From positions 10,530,635 through 10,594,634 of the forward strand of contig NC_087079.1 in assembly GCF_026151205.1 (NCBI RefSeq): DNA of 64,000 bases, in the 5' to 3' direction. The DNA is from Bolinopsis microptera. Lineage: Eukaryota; Ctenophora; Tentaculata; Lobata; Bolinopsidae. The translations under genes and the position numbers were made by a program. Numbering within the stretch: position 1 is the first letter of the stretch; each line of letters starts with the position of its first letter. Shown here in pieces: positions 1-9,412 of this stretch. The notes below the pieces were generated by a model that was not told the DNA's origin, searched no databases, and was given only the letters and a program-made list of their open reading frames with translations.

Positions 1-1
1 A

Positions 2-655
2 CTCATAAGATCAGTGGCCCAAGTGAACCCTACAACTTTAGCTAGAACTATATTAAAACAAAATGAAATAGTGGCAACAACTGGAGGACAGGATTATATA
101 ATTGTACACCCATGCAATGTCGTATACAATGTAACTTGGCAGAAAACTCTAAACAGTAAGTGCAGTACATTAATTCCAGTGAACTATGTCAATAATAGAC
201 AAATCACGGTCCAGTCCTATTTCGATCCATTGACTCATGGTCTATTTAGTGATTCCCCAAAGGTGAATTGCGATCAGGGCCCAGATCAATATTTTAGCCT
301 AGGAAATCAAACTTTTATTTACAAGCCAGGCCATATTCCAAAACCGGTCCACAATAAAAAAGTTCAAGACTGGCCTACACTTAGGGCAAATATTACGGAT
401 AGTCTAATCGAGCTCCCTGAAAGTTGGATATTTAATGAATCCAACAAACTAGACCCATCTGACCTAATTTGGGATTTTCTAGATAAACGTCTTGATGAAT
501 TAAATCATAGTGATTATGATGAATATGACCAGTTGGCAGGAATATCAATACTCGGTTTTCTCGGTCTCTCATTTGAACATATCATAGATGGCATAATAAC
601 AAACCTTTTTAGAGTATTTGCATTTCTAGGTATGTTAGCGTTTTTCAGAAAGTAA
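2..655 (+). CDS. Membrane glycoprotein, C-terminal part (runs off the window)
   Basis: The frame is open from the first bases of the window, so the true start lies to the left; the GTG at 14 is not a credible start. About 217 residues are visible. There are several N-glycosylation sequons (NVT, NQT, NIT, NES, NHS) and a few spaced cysteines. A hydrophobic segment at roughly the last 40 residues ends in a very short basic tail (FFRK). That is the layout of the C-terminal ectodomain and anchor of a type I viral or retroelement envelope protein. It shows no evident similarity to the 730-aa glycoprotein downstream, so the block appears to encode two different membrane proteins. The family is not recognised; the envelope-like role is inference. 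Confidence 0.6.
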   Translation, partial: LIRSVAQVNPTTLARTILKQNEIVATTGGQDYIIVHPCNVVYNVTWQKTLNSKCSTLIPVNYVNNRQITVQSYFDPLTHGLFSDSPKVNCDQGPDQYFSLGNQTFIYKPGHIPKPVHNKKVQDWPTLRANITDSLIELPESWIFNESNKLDPSDLIWDFLDKRLDELNHSDYDEYDQLAGISILGFLGLSFEHIIDGIITNLFRVFAFLGMLAFFRK

Positions 656-690
656 GCATAATATAACATAATCAGAGCCGTTAATTATAG

Positions 691-1164
691 GTGATCAATG
701 CATCGACCCAGACCTCCAACAAACACGATGGATTTGAGGGGTACTATTTTGCAAAACATGTGCATACACAACTGCTCACCACACCAATTCTAAACACTTT
801 AGGATATTTATTCAGATATGTAAATTTATTAGTTCTGTTAGATATTTTACCGCTATCAGAAGTTAAATTTAATGAAAAAGTCGCATGGGATGAAGCTATT
901 GACAAAATTTCAACTAGCAAAATAGAAAGGGCACAATATTTAACTAGATTAAGTGTTAGTATAGACCTTTTTGCCGACAGATTAAACAATGAGGCTTATC
1001 TTGCGTTAAACAGTTTTAATGTAGTCTGTACTATTGAAGACAGAATTAAGTTACCAGGTATTATGAATTTATACATCAAAAAAGTGCATCCTTACTATAG
1101 AATGTTGGAGATTAATATTGATCTAATCAATCAAAATCTCATAACGCGAAATGATCATAACTAA
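691..1164 (+). CDS. Hypothetical protein, no ATG; probably reached by splicing or frameshifting
   Basis: The open frame runs from just after a TAG at 688-690 to a stop at 1162-1164, about 157 residues. The first codon is GTG and no in-frame ATG occurs until about residue 125. The bases just before (ttaattatag) look like a 3' splice acceptor, so this ORF may be the 3' exon of a spliced message. The product looks mostly helical, rich in Leu, Ile and Asn, with no cysteine motif or membrane segment I can name. It overlaps the next ORF by 14 bases in a different frame (+1). That would permit a frameshift fusion with the zinc-knuckle/F-box protein. Function unknown. Confidence 0.45.
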   Translation: MINASTQTSNKHDGFEGYYFAKHVHTQLLTTPILNTLGYLFRYVNLLVLLDILPLSEVKFNEKVAWDEAIDKISTSKIERAQYLTRLSVSIDLFADRLNNEAYLALNSFNVVCTIEDRIKLPGIMNLYIKKVHPYYRMLEINIDLINQNLITRNDHN

Positions 1165-1819
1165 AAATTTGTCTCAAAAATGTTTTGCCAATCGTATATT
1201 AATTCTACAGGGCCGACAACGAAGAAATAAAAAATGCTACAAGTGTCATTCGGTGAGACATCTGGCTGCGAACTGCACAAATTTTTTTGATCTACCCGAG
1301 GAAATAATATTTGATTTAATGTTATATATACGTCCAAAAGATCTCCTCGAATTTAGAAAAGTTAATAAATACTGTTTCAATCTTTCAGAGGACACAGTTT
1401 TTTTAGGAAAATTTCGTTCAATGCTAAGTAATTTGTCTGTACCAGAAGTACAGTTAAAAGTAGATAAGTATTTGCCTAACCTTAACTTAAGAGTTAAAGA
1501 AGCATTAGGATGTGATTTTAAAAACACTTTACCTTTAGATTATTTCACTTTTAAGGTCCCATTATGGATAAGCTTTATCAAGCCACGCTCCACTAAGTTT
1601 ATGGTTTTTATGTCAAAAAACCCACATTTAAGTTCTGCAGAAAATTATTTTCAAAGGCATGCAGAATACAAGGAATATTTTCTAGCTTTAACTAAATTTG
1701 AAAGAAAATGTTTAAAATGGGAAGGCAAATTTACGTTTTTATTAAATAATAAGAGATGTGGAATTAAATTTACAAAAGTATTGAACGATGCTCTAGCTTC
1801 AAACTCAAGAGTCAGTTAA
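1151..1819 (+). CDS. CCHC zinc-knuckle plus F-box protein of the virus-like block
   Basis: This is a 222-aa protein starting at ATG 1151, inside the end of the preceding ORF. Residues 29-42 form a canonical retroviral-type zinc knuckle C-X2-C-X4-H-X4-C (C29, C32, H37, C42) after a basic stretch (RQRRNKK). Immediately after, residues about 47-90 match the F-box consensus: LPEEI start, then DLLEFRKVNKYC, then a SEDTVFL end. F-boxes bind Skp1 and recruit targets to SCF ubiquitin ligases. The remaining 130 residues are basic and aromatic, without recognised repeats (no WD40 or LRR). A nucleic-acid-binding knuckle next to an F-box inside a viral cassette suggests a host-directed ubiquitin adaptor, but that role is inference. 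Both motifs are clear by eye. Confidence 0.75.
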   Translation: MIITKNLSQKCFANRILILQGRQRRNKKCYKCHSVRHLAANCTNFFDLPEEIIFDLMLYIRPKDLLEFRKVNKYCFNLSEDTVFLGKFRSMLSNLSVPEVQLKVDKYLPNLNLRVKEALGCDFKNTLPLDYFTFKVPLWISFIKPRSTKFMVFMSKNPHLSSAENYFQRHAEYKEYFLALTKFERKCLKWEGKFTFLLNNKRCGIKFTKVLNDALASNSRVS

Positions 1820-1864
1820 TATATAAATTAAATTTTCCTTAAAAATAGCCAAATTTTTAATGGC

Positions 1865-4057
1865 ATGAATTTAAGACGCATCCTTTTTCAGATAATGTTC
1901 TCCTACCTGGTAATGATATCGATATATATGAGCCTACAACAGGCAAACAGCTCAAAGTTTAAGCCTGTGAAGCTCTACATCAATCAAGGCATAGCTCTTG
2001 AAATGAAAGGAATAGCAGGATTAAGCACTTATACAACACCTATATCAGTTTTTATCAAAGTGAAAAAACCAGAAATCGTGCGAGTCGACGGATCATGTAG
2101 AAAAATTTGCAAAACATCAACACTTTTTTCACTCGCGGTTAAAAATTGTATGCGATTTGAAATCGGCTCTGGTAAACAACTACAACGTTTCCAAGACGTT
2201 GCTGATGCAACACAATGTATGAAACACTGTCAGGCACATGATAATTGCAAAGCCTTCGTCTATGTACCGGGCTATAAAGATTGTGCCTTGAAAACCAGCT
2301 TTACAGTGGACCATGTGCCTAGGAAATACACAATTTATGAATTTGATATGGACTGCGTTGGTCAGCTCACTGACCCATGCAACTCATTGGATGCTCAACC
2401 TTCGTCTGAACTTAGTGATATTTTGTCAAGTTCACTCGAAAGCCGAGTAGAAAACTTTTGGAAGGCCAAAAAAGTTCAACTTAAGAACCTTAATGTAGGA
2501 AACGTCACACGAGTAAAACGCCAATTAACAGCAATTGCCATGTTATCTGTGCCAATAATAGGCAGCGTTCTAAACTTTGGTTACAGCTATTGGGAGTCAC
2601 ACAAGCTTAACGAGAAAATTGAGCAAATGCAACATAAATTTGACGAGTTTACTCATCAAGTATATGATTTTGAGAAACGTACAATTCTGTGGGATTATGA
2701 AGCTTTGAGACTGATCGAAAATCTAGATACAAAATTTTCCAAAAATATAGATGAACTTCAATGTGAAACAAATATTTTGGGCTATGCAATATTACAATCA
2801 CATGAAATTGCAGAGTGGGAAAGAAAAGTAGACGAAATTTTGCGTCCATTAGAACGGGGATCTAAAATCGGCCCGCTTTCTCCTCAAATTTTTGATATAA
2901 CAATGCTTCAAAATATAGTAAATTCGACAAAAGACCTCAGCGATACAGTTTATAAGCAAGAACCTTCATATTTGTATCACACCACTACTGCCAATTTGAT
3001 AGATATTAAAGAAAACACAGCAGATTATAGTTTCCATCTAATTCTGCAAGTCCCAGTGATTAAGAAAAACCATGCATACCCGTACTACGCAGTCAGGCAA
3101 ACTTCATTTACTGCAAAGAATAAATGCTATTATCATGACCTACCGGATTACGTTTACTTCTCAAAAGGAAACTTTATTGGACTTGACATGAACCTATGCG
3201 AAGGTGGCACAGGAGAGCTACTATATTGTTATCAAAATTTGGCATCGGCAAAATCTGCCGATGAAAATAAAGCTAGAGCAGCCTGCCTAAATAGTGAACT
3301 AATGTCAGATTGTAAAATTTTACCAATTGAGTGTGCAGACAAAACGGTTGTGCTACAGACAGGTGTTTTAATCCACACCATGTTTGTTGTGAAAGCTATT
3401 TATCACACTGCCATTGACAATACCAAGATAACTGAAATCCACCCGAACGAAACTGAGACACGGGTAAGTTATTATCCGTGGAAACAATTTGAAACAATCG
3501 AATTTCGAAATGGTTTTGTCTCAAATCCAGAAAACACGGAGTACACAGTCGAACTTGAAGTTGAAATTACAGCACCCTTAACTTGGAATGAGATGGTAAA
3601 CAAAAATCAAATTAAAATTGACCAGTTGAACACGACCAAGGCTCTTAATATGCTCAAAGACACTGTTCATACAATTAATACCGGCACTCTTATACATAAA
3701 TATTTTGGTTGGAACAAAGTTTATGTAACACTGACTATTGTGTCAGCGGCTTTTTGGTCGCTGGTTTTGGCTTACGGAATCTATAAAATGATTAAAGGCA
3801 GAAATGTCCCAAAAGCATATGCTTATATCAGACCTCGCAGAAGGCCGGAACAAATTGAACTTAGAGATTTGGACCTAGAAAGGTCTGAAGTTCAGAGTCC
3901 TCAACTCAGTCGCAGCTCATCACTTCCTGATTTGATTGAGCCTACATTACCGAACGTAAATTTTCCAATTGAAACGGCACATAACTTGATACGGCGCAGA
4001 CTAGAAGACCCTAACAAAACTATAGCAGACACATCTGCCAGTTCAGACAGCGAATAA
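1865..4057 (+). CDS. Envelope-like fusion glycoprotein with PAN/apple-like domain
   Basis: A 730-aa protein starting at ATG 1865. Residues 1-27 form a signal peptide. Residues about 95-164 hold six cysteines with the spacing and the KAFVY-type core of a PAN/apple domain. A furin-type site, RVKR, sits at 216-219, followed by a Gly/Ala/Ile-rich hydrophobic segment (about 221-242) like a class I fusion peptide. A heptad-like helical region follows (about 243-300), then a cysteine-containing ectodomain, a membrane anchor at about 619-643 and a long charged cytoplasmic tail rich in Ser, Asp and Glu. The order (receptor-binding part, cleavage site, fusion peptide, coiled coil, anchor) matches viral class I fusion proteins. 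The PAN domain, normally a protein- or glycan-binding module, is unusual there. The frame is intact. The exact viral family is not recognised. Confidence 0.8.
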   Translation: MNLRRILFQIMFSYLVMISIYMSLQQANSSKFKPVKLYINQGIALEMKGIAGLSTYTTPISVFIKVKKPEIVRVDGSCRKICKTSTLFSLAVKNCMRFEIGSGKQLQRFQDVADATQCMKHCQAHDNCKAFVYVPGYKDCALKTSFTVDHVPRKYTIYEFDMDCVGQLTDPCNSLDAQPSSELSDILSSSLESRVENFWKAKKVQLKNLNVGNVTRVKRQLTAIAMLSVPIIGSVLNFGYSYWESHKLNEKIEQMQHKFDEFTHQVYDFEKRTILWDYEALRLIENLDTKFSKNIDELQCETNILGYAILQSHEIAEWERKVDEILRPLERGSKIGPLSPQIFDITMLQNIVNSTKDLSDTVYKQEPSYLYHTTTANLIDIKENTADYSFHLILQVPVIKKNHAYPYYAVRQTSFTAKNKCYYHDLPDYVYFSKGNFIGLDMNLCEGGTGELLYCYQNLASAKSADENKARAACLNSELMSDCKILPIECADKTVVLQTGVLIHTMFVVKAIYHTAIDNTKITEIHPNETETRVSYYPWKQFETIEFRNGFVSNPENTEYTVELEVEITAPLTWNEMVNKNQIKIDQLNTTKALNMLKDTVHTINTGTLIHKYFGWNKVYVTLTIVSAAFWSLVLAYGIYKMIKGRNVPKAYAYIRPRRRPEQIELRDLDLERSEVQSPQLSRSSSLPDLIEPTLPNVNFPIETAHNLIRRRLEDPNKTIADTSASSDSE

Positions 4058-4174
4058 ACAATTTTGGTAGATTTAATATTGGTCTGACTGCCCGTTTAGT
4101 GGCAGCTGTACCTAGAGAAAATTTATGTTTAATTTTGGATTGAAATAATGTACAGGTTCGAGGGTTGGCAAGTT

Positions 4175-4359
4175 GTGGTAATCAAAAGCCGTAAAACCGC
4201 AAAGTGATTACCACACGAGCTTTGTGCCGGCCGTCCCTGGGCCTGGAGTTAGATTTCTATCGATGCACTGGCATCAATAGGAAACTAACGGCCAGAAGTA
4301 CTGATAGTATCATGCTCTGGTTATAAAATATATATGATATGCATAATAAGCATGCATAT
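4175..4359 (+). other. Cluster of three RNA-type hairpins
   Basis: Stem 1: ten perfect base pairs between 4175-4184 and 4205-4214 (GTGGTAATCA with its complement). Stem 2: 4248-4289, an imperfect 18-20 bp stem closing on a short loop. Stem 3: 4337-4344 with 4352-4359, eight perfect pairs (ATATGCAT). They lie 118-300 bases after the glycoprotein stop codon. This is the kind of place where retroviral transport or packaging elements occur; the role is inference. Confidence 0.5.
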
Positions 4360-4988
4360 GAAATTCTCTTGAAATTGTTGTTTTCTTGAGAAATACTAAT
4401 TGTACAAATTTCGTTTAACGCGAAATCGCTTTGATCGCGAATGCAGTTATGATCAAAACAAAATTAAGAAAATTATAAAAAAAGGAAATATACAAAAATA
4501 ATAAAAAAATTTTTTAGACTAGATATATTAACTTGCTCATGCTCTCAGAAGCATAGATATTTAATTTAAATTATTGTTAATGTTTTGAGGAGGGAGGAGA
4601 ATGATGGACAATTCATGAACAATAAAGAGACTGAGAGTAGAATTTTAGATGAGTTTTATTATTGTTGATATATTAATGTTGATATATTAATAGTTGATAT
4701 ATTTTTAAAATGGTTGACTGTACACATTTACCAATTTCCAGATTGTCAATAATAAAAGAAAGAAAAGTTTGAAAAGGAAGTACAGCCAATCATTTATGTT
4801 TACTAGAAATTTGAATTTAAAAATTATCTTTAAGTAAAAGCTCTAGAGATATGTTTTCATTAAAAATGTTGTATTAAGACTAAAATTTTGTTGCATTGTA
4901 AAATACATGTTGTAAAGATTCAGTTAATAATTTTATTCCTCTAAACACAAAACATCTAAAAAAGTATTAAATAGAATAAAATTATTAT

Positions 4989-5004
4989 TAAAAAAAAGGA
5001 GGTA
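4989..5004 (+). other. Polypurine tract before the 3' LTR
   Basis: An A-rich then GGAGG run lies directly before TGTTAG. This is the position and composition expected of the plus-strand primer of an LTR retroelement. Confidence 0.5.
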
Positions 5005-5969
5005 TGTTAGGTTATAGGATTAGATGATAGTAACATGGGAACAGGTGGTTCATCAATTGTGACCGGTCAATCGTGACCTGTAAACATTGCTGTTCTAAAA
5101 TATGGGTGCAGAATATTCGCGAATTTTACGATTGGTCCAACAATAGGTGGGGCAGCCGTCCATTGGTTGTAAGTCATGTGACCTAGGTCACATGACCATA
5201 GCAGGTGGACTAAAGCCTCATTTAACCCCGGTCAGCTCACGGTGCACTAACTTTAGTGTGACGTTAAAATAGTTATTGACCTGCAAGGTAGGCAATATAA
5301 ATACAGATGTTTTGTGTCGAAAAAGTTAGTTTATTTTAAACCACTTCTCCTAAACTGTTGTTTCCGTTGTAACAAAAAGATTCGCCATAATAAGATTAAA
5401 ACGCTAGACATCTTAAAAGATGGTTTATTTTTCGATATAATTATAATATTGGTTTACTTTCAGTTTCATACCAAATTATTACACATGTCAGTATACTATT
5501 GTTATTTGAATATAACTGTAACATTTGCTATCACTGTAACAATCTACAGTGAAAGCACGAAAGTATAACCTACGAACGCAAAATCGTCTGATTGGGTGTT
5601 ATTCTCTAAATTAATAATAATTTAGTTGACAGCCACCTATAATAAGTAGCAGTAATTTAATAACTTGCCTGTCCACATAGCGAATACTGATGTCGTCTGG
5701 TTATTGGTATCGTCGAGTCCATGATGTTTATCATCTTACACTTGATTAACCCTTGCTATTAAATAAATATAATTAATGCAAGATTATAAAATAACTTACT
5801 TACCTTAATAACGACAAATTTTGACTTTAACCATAAATTTAGTCAAACTGTTGGCAACGTTACGCCACTGCATATATGAATTAAATTTTATTGAGCTTAC
5901 ATTCGATTTATCATATGTTTATGATATTGATATTGATAACAGTTAAATATCGCTAACTGTACACATAAC
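5005..5969 (+). mobile_element. Putative 3' LTR
   Basis: Starts TGTTAG right after the polypurine tract. It contains TATAAATA at 5296-5303 and AATAAA at 5762-5767, giving a U3-R-U5-like order. The end is placed at TAACA (5965-5969) because it mirrors the start, but only five bases match. The 5' LTR and target duplication are outside the window, so the limits are uncertain. Small open frames inside are not considered genes. Confidence 0.4.
5296..5303 (+). promoter_or_regulatory. TATA box in the putative LTR
   Basis: TATAAATA, about 290 bases into the LTR and 460 bases before its AATAAA signal, where the U3/R promoter of an LTR would be. Confidence 0.45.
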
Positions 5970-6479
5970 ACGTCCCGCCTATACTGCGTGTAATAAGAAA
6001 TTGTGTGCTATGATATGTAACTGATGTGTGTAACATGTTAATGGCTCGCCGTTGGAATGTTCCCAGGACCCAGATCAAGAATATTACTCCTTACCAAAAT
6101 ACGCACATACGGTGTAAGTTACAGGATCACGATAAGGTTGATAATTTGTCCACGTGACCGTTTGGCGCGCGGTGTGCACGTGGGCCCATGGGAAATAAGT
6201 ATTCTACAAGGCAAATAAGTCTCTGTACTTACATCACGTGGAATTTATAATTCTAGCCTGTTTGACGCCATGGAAACAGAGGATTATCGTATAAGTATTA
6301 ATGCACGGTTTTACAATATTAATAATAATATCGAAAGCGCCCTAGATGTAGGATTTTTAAAAACATAACAATTAAAGTGAGCAGAACTACCTAACCATAC
6401 TTTAGCTTTAACAGCCATAATATAACCAAGTTAACTGCAGTACCCAATATGGTACTAGTATGTCGTCATTTTAAACACA
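5970..6479. other. Intergenic, no gene seen
   Basis: AT-rich with three CACGTG motifs (near 6152, 6176, 6235). No coding region recognised. Confidence 0.5.
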
Positions 6480-8200
6480 CGGTGCAGAGTGCAGATTGAT
6501 GACCCTTCACTATTACCCTGTATTATGTAATTGTATGTTATATCATAAAACTCGACAGCAAGAGACAGTTGTAAGAGAAAATTATGGTTGCCAATACAAC
6601 AGGGAGGACGGAGGTGTATCAAATGTATTACCATTTAGCTGCGGGGCGTGTTAATGTGTTATCACATATTCATGGGCAGTTACATTTTAAGAGTAATAAT
6701 CATGATGTGAATTGCAGATTGATGACCCTTCACTATTATGTTATATCATAAAACTCAACAGCAAGTTGTAAGAGAAAATTATGGTCGCCATGGCAACAGG
6801 GAGGACGGAGGTGTATCAAATGTATTACCATTTAGCTGCGGGGCGTGTTAATGTGTTATCACATATTCATGGGCAGTTACATTTTAAGAGTAATAATCAG
6901 GATGTAAATTGTAAAGTGGAACCATCATACTGTGCAGAAGTGTACAATTTATATCAATAGAGCGGATAAAGGAATGTATCATGACAAATTCAGGCCAGAT
7001 AAGAATCTAGTACAGAGATAAGTTCGACACTGCAACTTGCAAGGGGCGCAAAATGTAAGTTATCCACAAGGTTTGTACAGGCGTTTATTTAGGGTTACAG
7101 ATGGGGGGAGGGTGTTATCACATTGTCATGAGCAGTCGCATTTTCAGTGTAATTATATCATAGTTATGATTGCAGTACTGTCAACCGTTGTAATAAAACT
7201 GTGCAGAAGTGTACAATTGATATCAATATAGATTCGGATAAAGGGGGAAGGGGTGGGGGATATGTAATGTTGTAGCTTATTAGCCCGATGTAGGATTGAA
7301 TCAAAGCATATAGCCATAAAAGTGAGCAGAACGACTTCTTAGGTTTAACTTATCTCTGTAGAAAATGATGGTCGCCATGGGAACAGGGAGTACTGTCAAA
7401 TGTATTACCATTTAGCTGCGGGGCGTGTTAATGTGTTATCACATATTCATGGGCAGTTACATTTTAAGAGTAATAATCATGATGTAAATTGCAGATTGAT
7501 GACCCTTCACTATTATGTTATATCATAAAACTCAACAGCAAGTTGTACGAGAAAATTATGGTCGCCATGGCAACAGGGAGGACGGAGGTGTATCAAATGT
7601 ATTACCATTTAGCTGCGGGGCGTGTTAATTTGTGTTATCACATATTCATGGGCAGTTACATTTTAAGAGTAATAATCATGATGTAAATTGCAGATTGATG
7701 ACCCTTCACTATTATGTTATATATCATAAAACTCAACAGCAAGTTGTAAGAGAAAATTATGGTCGCCATGGCAACAGGGAGGACGGAGGTGTATCAAATG
7801 TATTACCATTTAGCTGCGGGGCGTGTTTATGTGTTATCACATATTCATGGGCAGTTACATTTTAAGAGTAATAATCATGATGTAAATTGCAGATTGATGA
7901 CCCTTCACTATTATGTTATATCACAAAACTCAACAGCAAGTTGTAAGAGAAAATGATGGTCGCCATGGCAACAGGGAGGACGGAGGTGTATCAAATGTAT
8001 TACCATTTAGCTGCGGGGCGTGTTAATGTGTTATCACATATTCATGGGCAGTTACATTTTAAGTGTAATAATCATGATGTAAATTGTAGTGGAACCATCA
8101 TACTGTGCAGAAGTGTACAATTTATATCAATAGAGCGGATAAAGGAATGTATCATGACAAATTCAGGCCAGATAAGAATCTAGTACAGAGATAAGTTCGA
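6480..8200 (+). repeat. Tandem satellite array, about 200-bp unit, with higher-order structure
   Basis: The motif gcagattgatgacccttcac recurs near 6493, 6715, 7491, 7691 and 7889, giving steps of about 200-222 bases. Each unit then carries a gtcgccatggcaacaggg block and a tagctgcggggcgtgtta block. A second motif (cagaagtgtacaattt then a gataaaggaatgtatcatgac block) closes two sub-arrays near 6938 and 8104, and a diverged copy lies near 7203. The short ORFs here are by-products of the repeat. Period and copy conservation suggest recent unequal exchange. Confidence 0.85.
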
Positions 8201-8999
8201 CTGATGTTGGATGTTGTAAACAAGTTCATCGCTACAAGTTTCATCAGAAGATATGTTAAGAATATCGAAGTAAAATAGCAAGAGCTCAACGATGAGTATA
8301 AGCGTAAAATAAGATATCAGCTTAGAGTTCTGATTTAAATCATGACTAATTTCTTTAGTCAATCATATCACAAGCAATAAAGATGCTAAAAACAGTAAAC
8401 AATAACATAATGAAATAAAAGCCTAACATAATATTATGTTATCGATTGATCATTCAAGTGGGCGTGATAATACGGAGTAGATAAACTGTTGATCGATGCC
8501 AAAAGCTCGACAAAATCTGAGAGAAATACAATTCTATGAGGAATGGAACAGATGTGAACAGTAAATAAGATTGCTCAGTATGGCACATGTTTCAGCTGAG
8601 TTATGTTACGGCATAATGCATATAGCATTGGCAACGATACAACTACAACTACAAGCAAGCGACATCTATCAAAATCAAGTATTAAGAACTAATGAGTAAT
8701 GCAAATGAGAAAAGGCAGCGAATTCACCAAATTTTGCTAAAATCTATTCAGCGCGTTAGTAGATATACCATGTGACATGCAATTCTGACGTCGTAAGTGG
8801 CTAAAAAATATATCACGTGGCGCATCACGTGGCGCAGTTTTGGCCAATCGTAATCGCTTGTCTTGGAGTACAGCGCTCACTTTGAGCGTGATTAAATTCT
8901 GGCCTTGTAATTGGTTGCGCGCGTACGTCACGTGACATAGGTCGTAGCCAATGTCTGAATTACTCCATAAATGTGGAGTAAAACTCTACGTTTTTCTAT
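8201..8999. other. Intergenic, no gene seen
   Basis: AT-rich non-coding sequence. Near 8813-8826 a 13-bp unit with CACGTGG is duplicated in tandem, and another CACGTG lies at about 8929. No convincing ORF. Confidence 0.45.
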
Positions 9000-9136
9000 G
9001 GTCTGGCCCGATGGCAAGTGCTACGAAGTAGCGCGCGCCGGGCCAGACCATTAACAATGGTCAATTCCGTTGACCATTGTTAATGGTCTGGCCCGGCGCG
9101 CGCTACTTCGTAGCACTTGCCATCGGCCATCAGACC
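9000..9136. repeat. Foldback repeat with arms of about 65 bp
   Basis: Arms 9000-9064 and 9070-9136 are inverted copies with a 5-base loop (ttccg) and essentially one 2-base difference. Each arm itself begins and ends with GGTCTGGCCCG and its complement. So the structure is a head-to-head pair of small palindromic units around a 35-bp centre. The GC-rich composition (GCGCGCGCC) contrasts with the AT-rich surroundings. Probably a foldback/MITE-type element. Confidence 0.8.
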
Positions 9137-9166
9137 GGGGTGACTTAAAGTATTAACTCATATGCT

Positions 9167-9412
9167 AACGGGTAATACTTGTAAAATATTTGTTTCAAAT
9201 ATCAGGATCCCGCGACTGCAACTGTCAACGAGTCCAACTCGGCGCGTGTCCTGGTAGATTATAAACCTACAACTCATATGCTGTCTCGTCTCATTTTACT
9301 TTTCCAGTTGGCACTTAGTTGTAGGTTTACAACCTACCAGGACGCGCGCCGAGTTGGACTCGTCGAAGCACAGATATTTTATGGCACAGATATTTTACGA
9401 GTATCACCCGTT
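9167..9412. repeat. Nested foldback repeat
   Basis: Inner arms 9229-9274 and 9317-9362 are inverted copies of about 46 bp. Outer arms 9167-9193 and 9386-9412 are also inverted copies (27 bp, few mismatches). It directly follows the foldback at 9000-9136. Confidence 0.75.

Larger units (their letters stand above)
4058..5004 (+). other. Non-coding 3' region of the virus-like element
   Basis: No ORF of note between the glycoprotein stop and the polypurine tract. The first 300 bases are more GC-rich and hold three hairpins (4175-4359); the rest is A/T-rich. Confidence 0.5.
1..5969 (+). mobile_element. Endogenous virus-like / env-bearing LTR element, 3' part
   Basis: Four closely packed + strand ORFs (2-655, 691-1164, 1151-1819, 1865-4057) have viral-style spacing: gaps of 35 and 45 bases and one 14-base overlap. 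They are followed by about 950 bases of hairpin-rich non-coding DNA, a polypurine tract at 4989-5004, and a sequence starting TGTTAG with an internal TATA box and a polyadenylation signal, as expected of a 3' LTR. No gag, protease, reverse transcriptase or integrase is visible; they would lie to the left of the window. Assignment to an LTR retroelement rests on the tract plus LTR signals and is inference; an endogenised virus of another class is possible. The right boundary (5969) is a guess from an ending similar to ACATAACA. Confidence 0.55.

Noticed and set aside
5314-5568. 84-codon + strand ORF in the putative LTR
   Set aside because: Low-complexity Ile/Tyr/Val-rich product inside a region with LTR-like signals; no motif.
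7037-8183. Several short overlapping ORFs with similar peptides (TGRTEVYQMYYHLAAGRV)
   Set aside because: They are translations of the 200-bp tandem repeat; frame use changes between units and no start/stop context is conserved.
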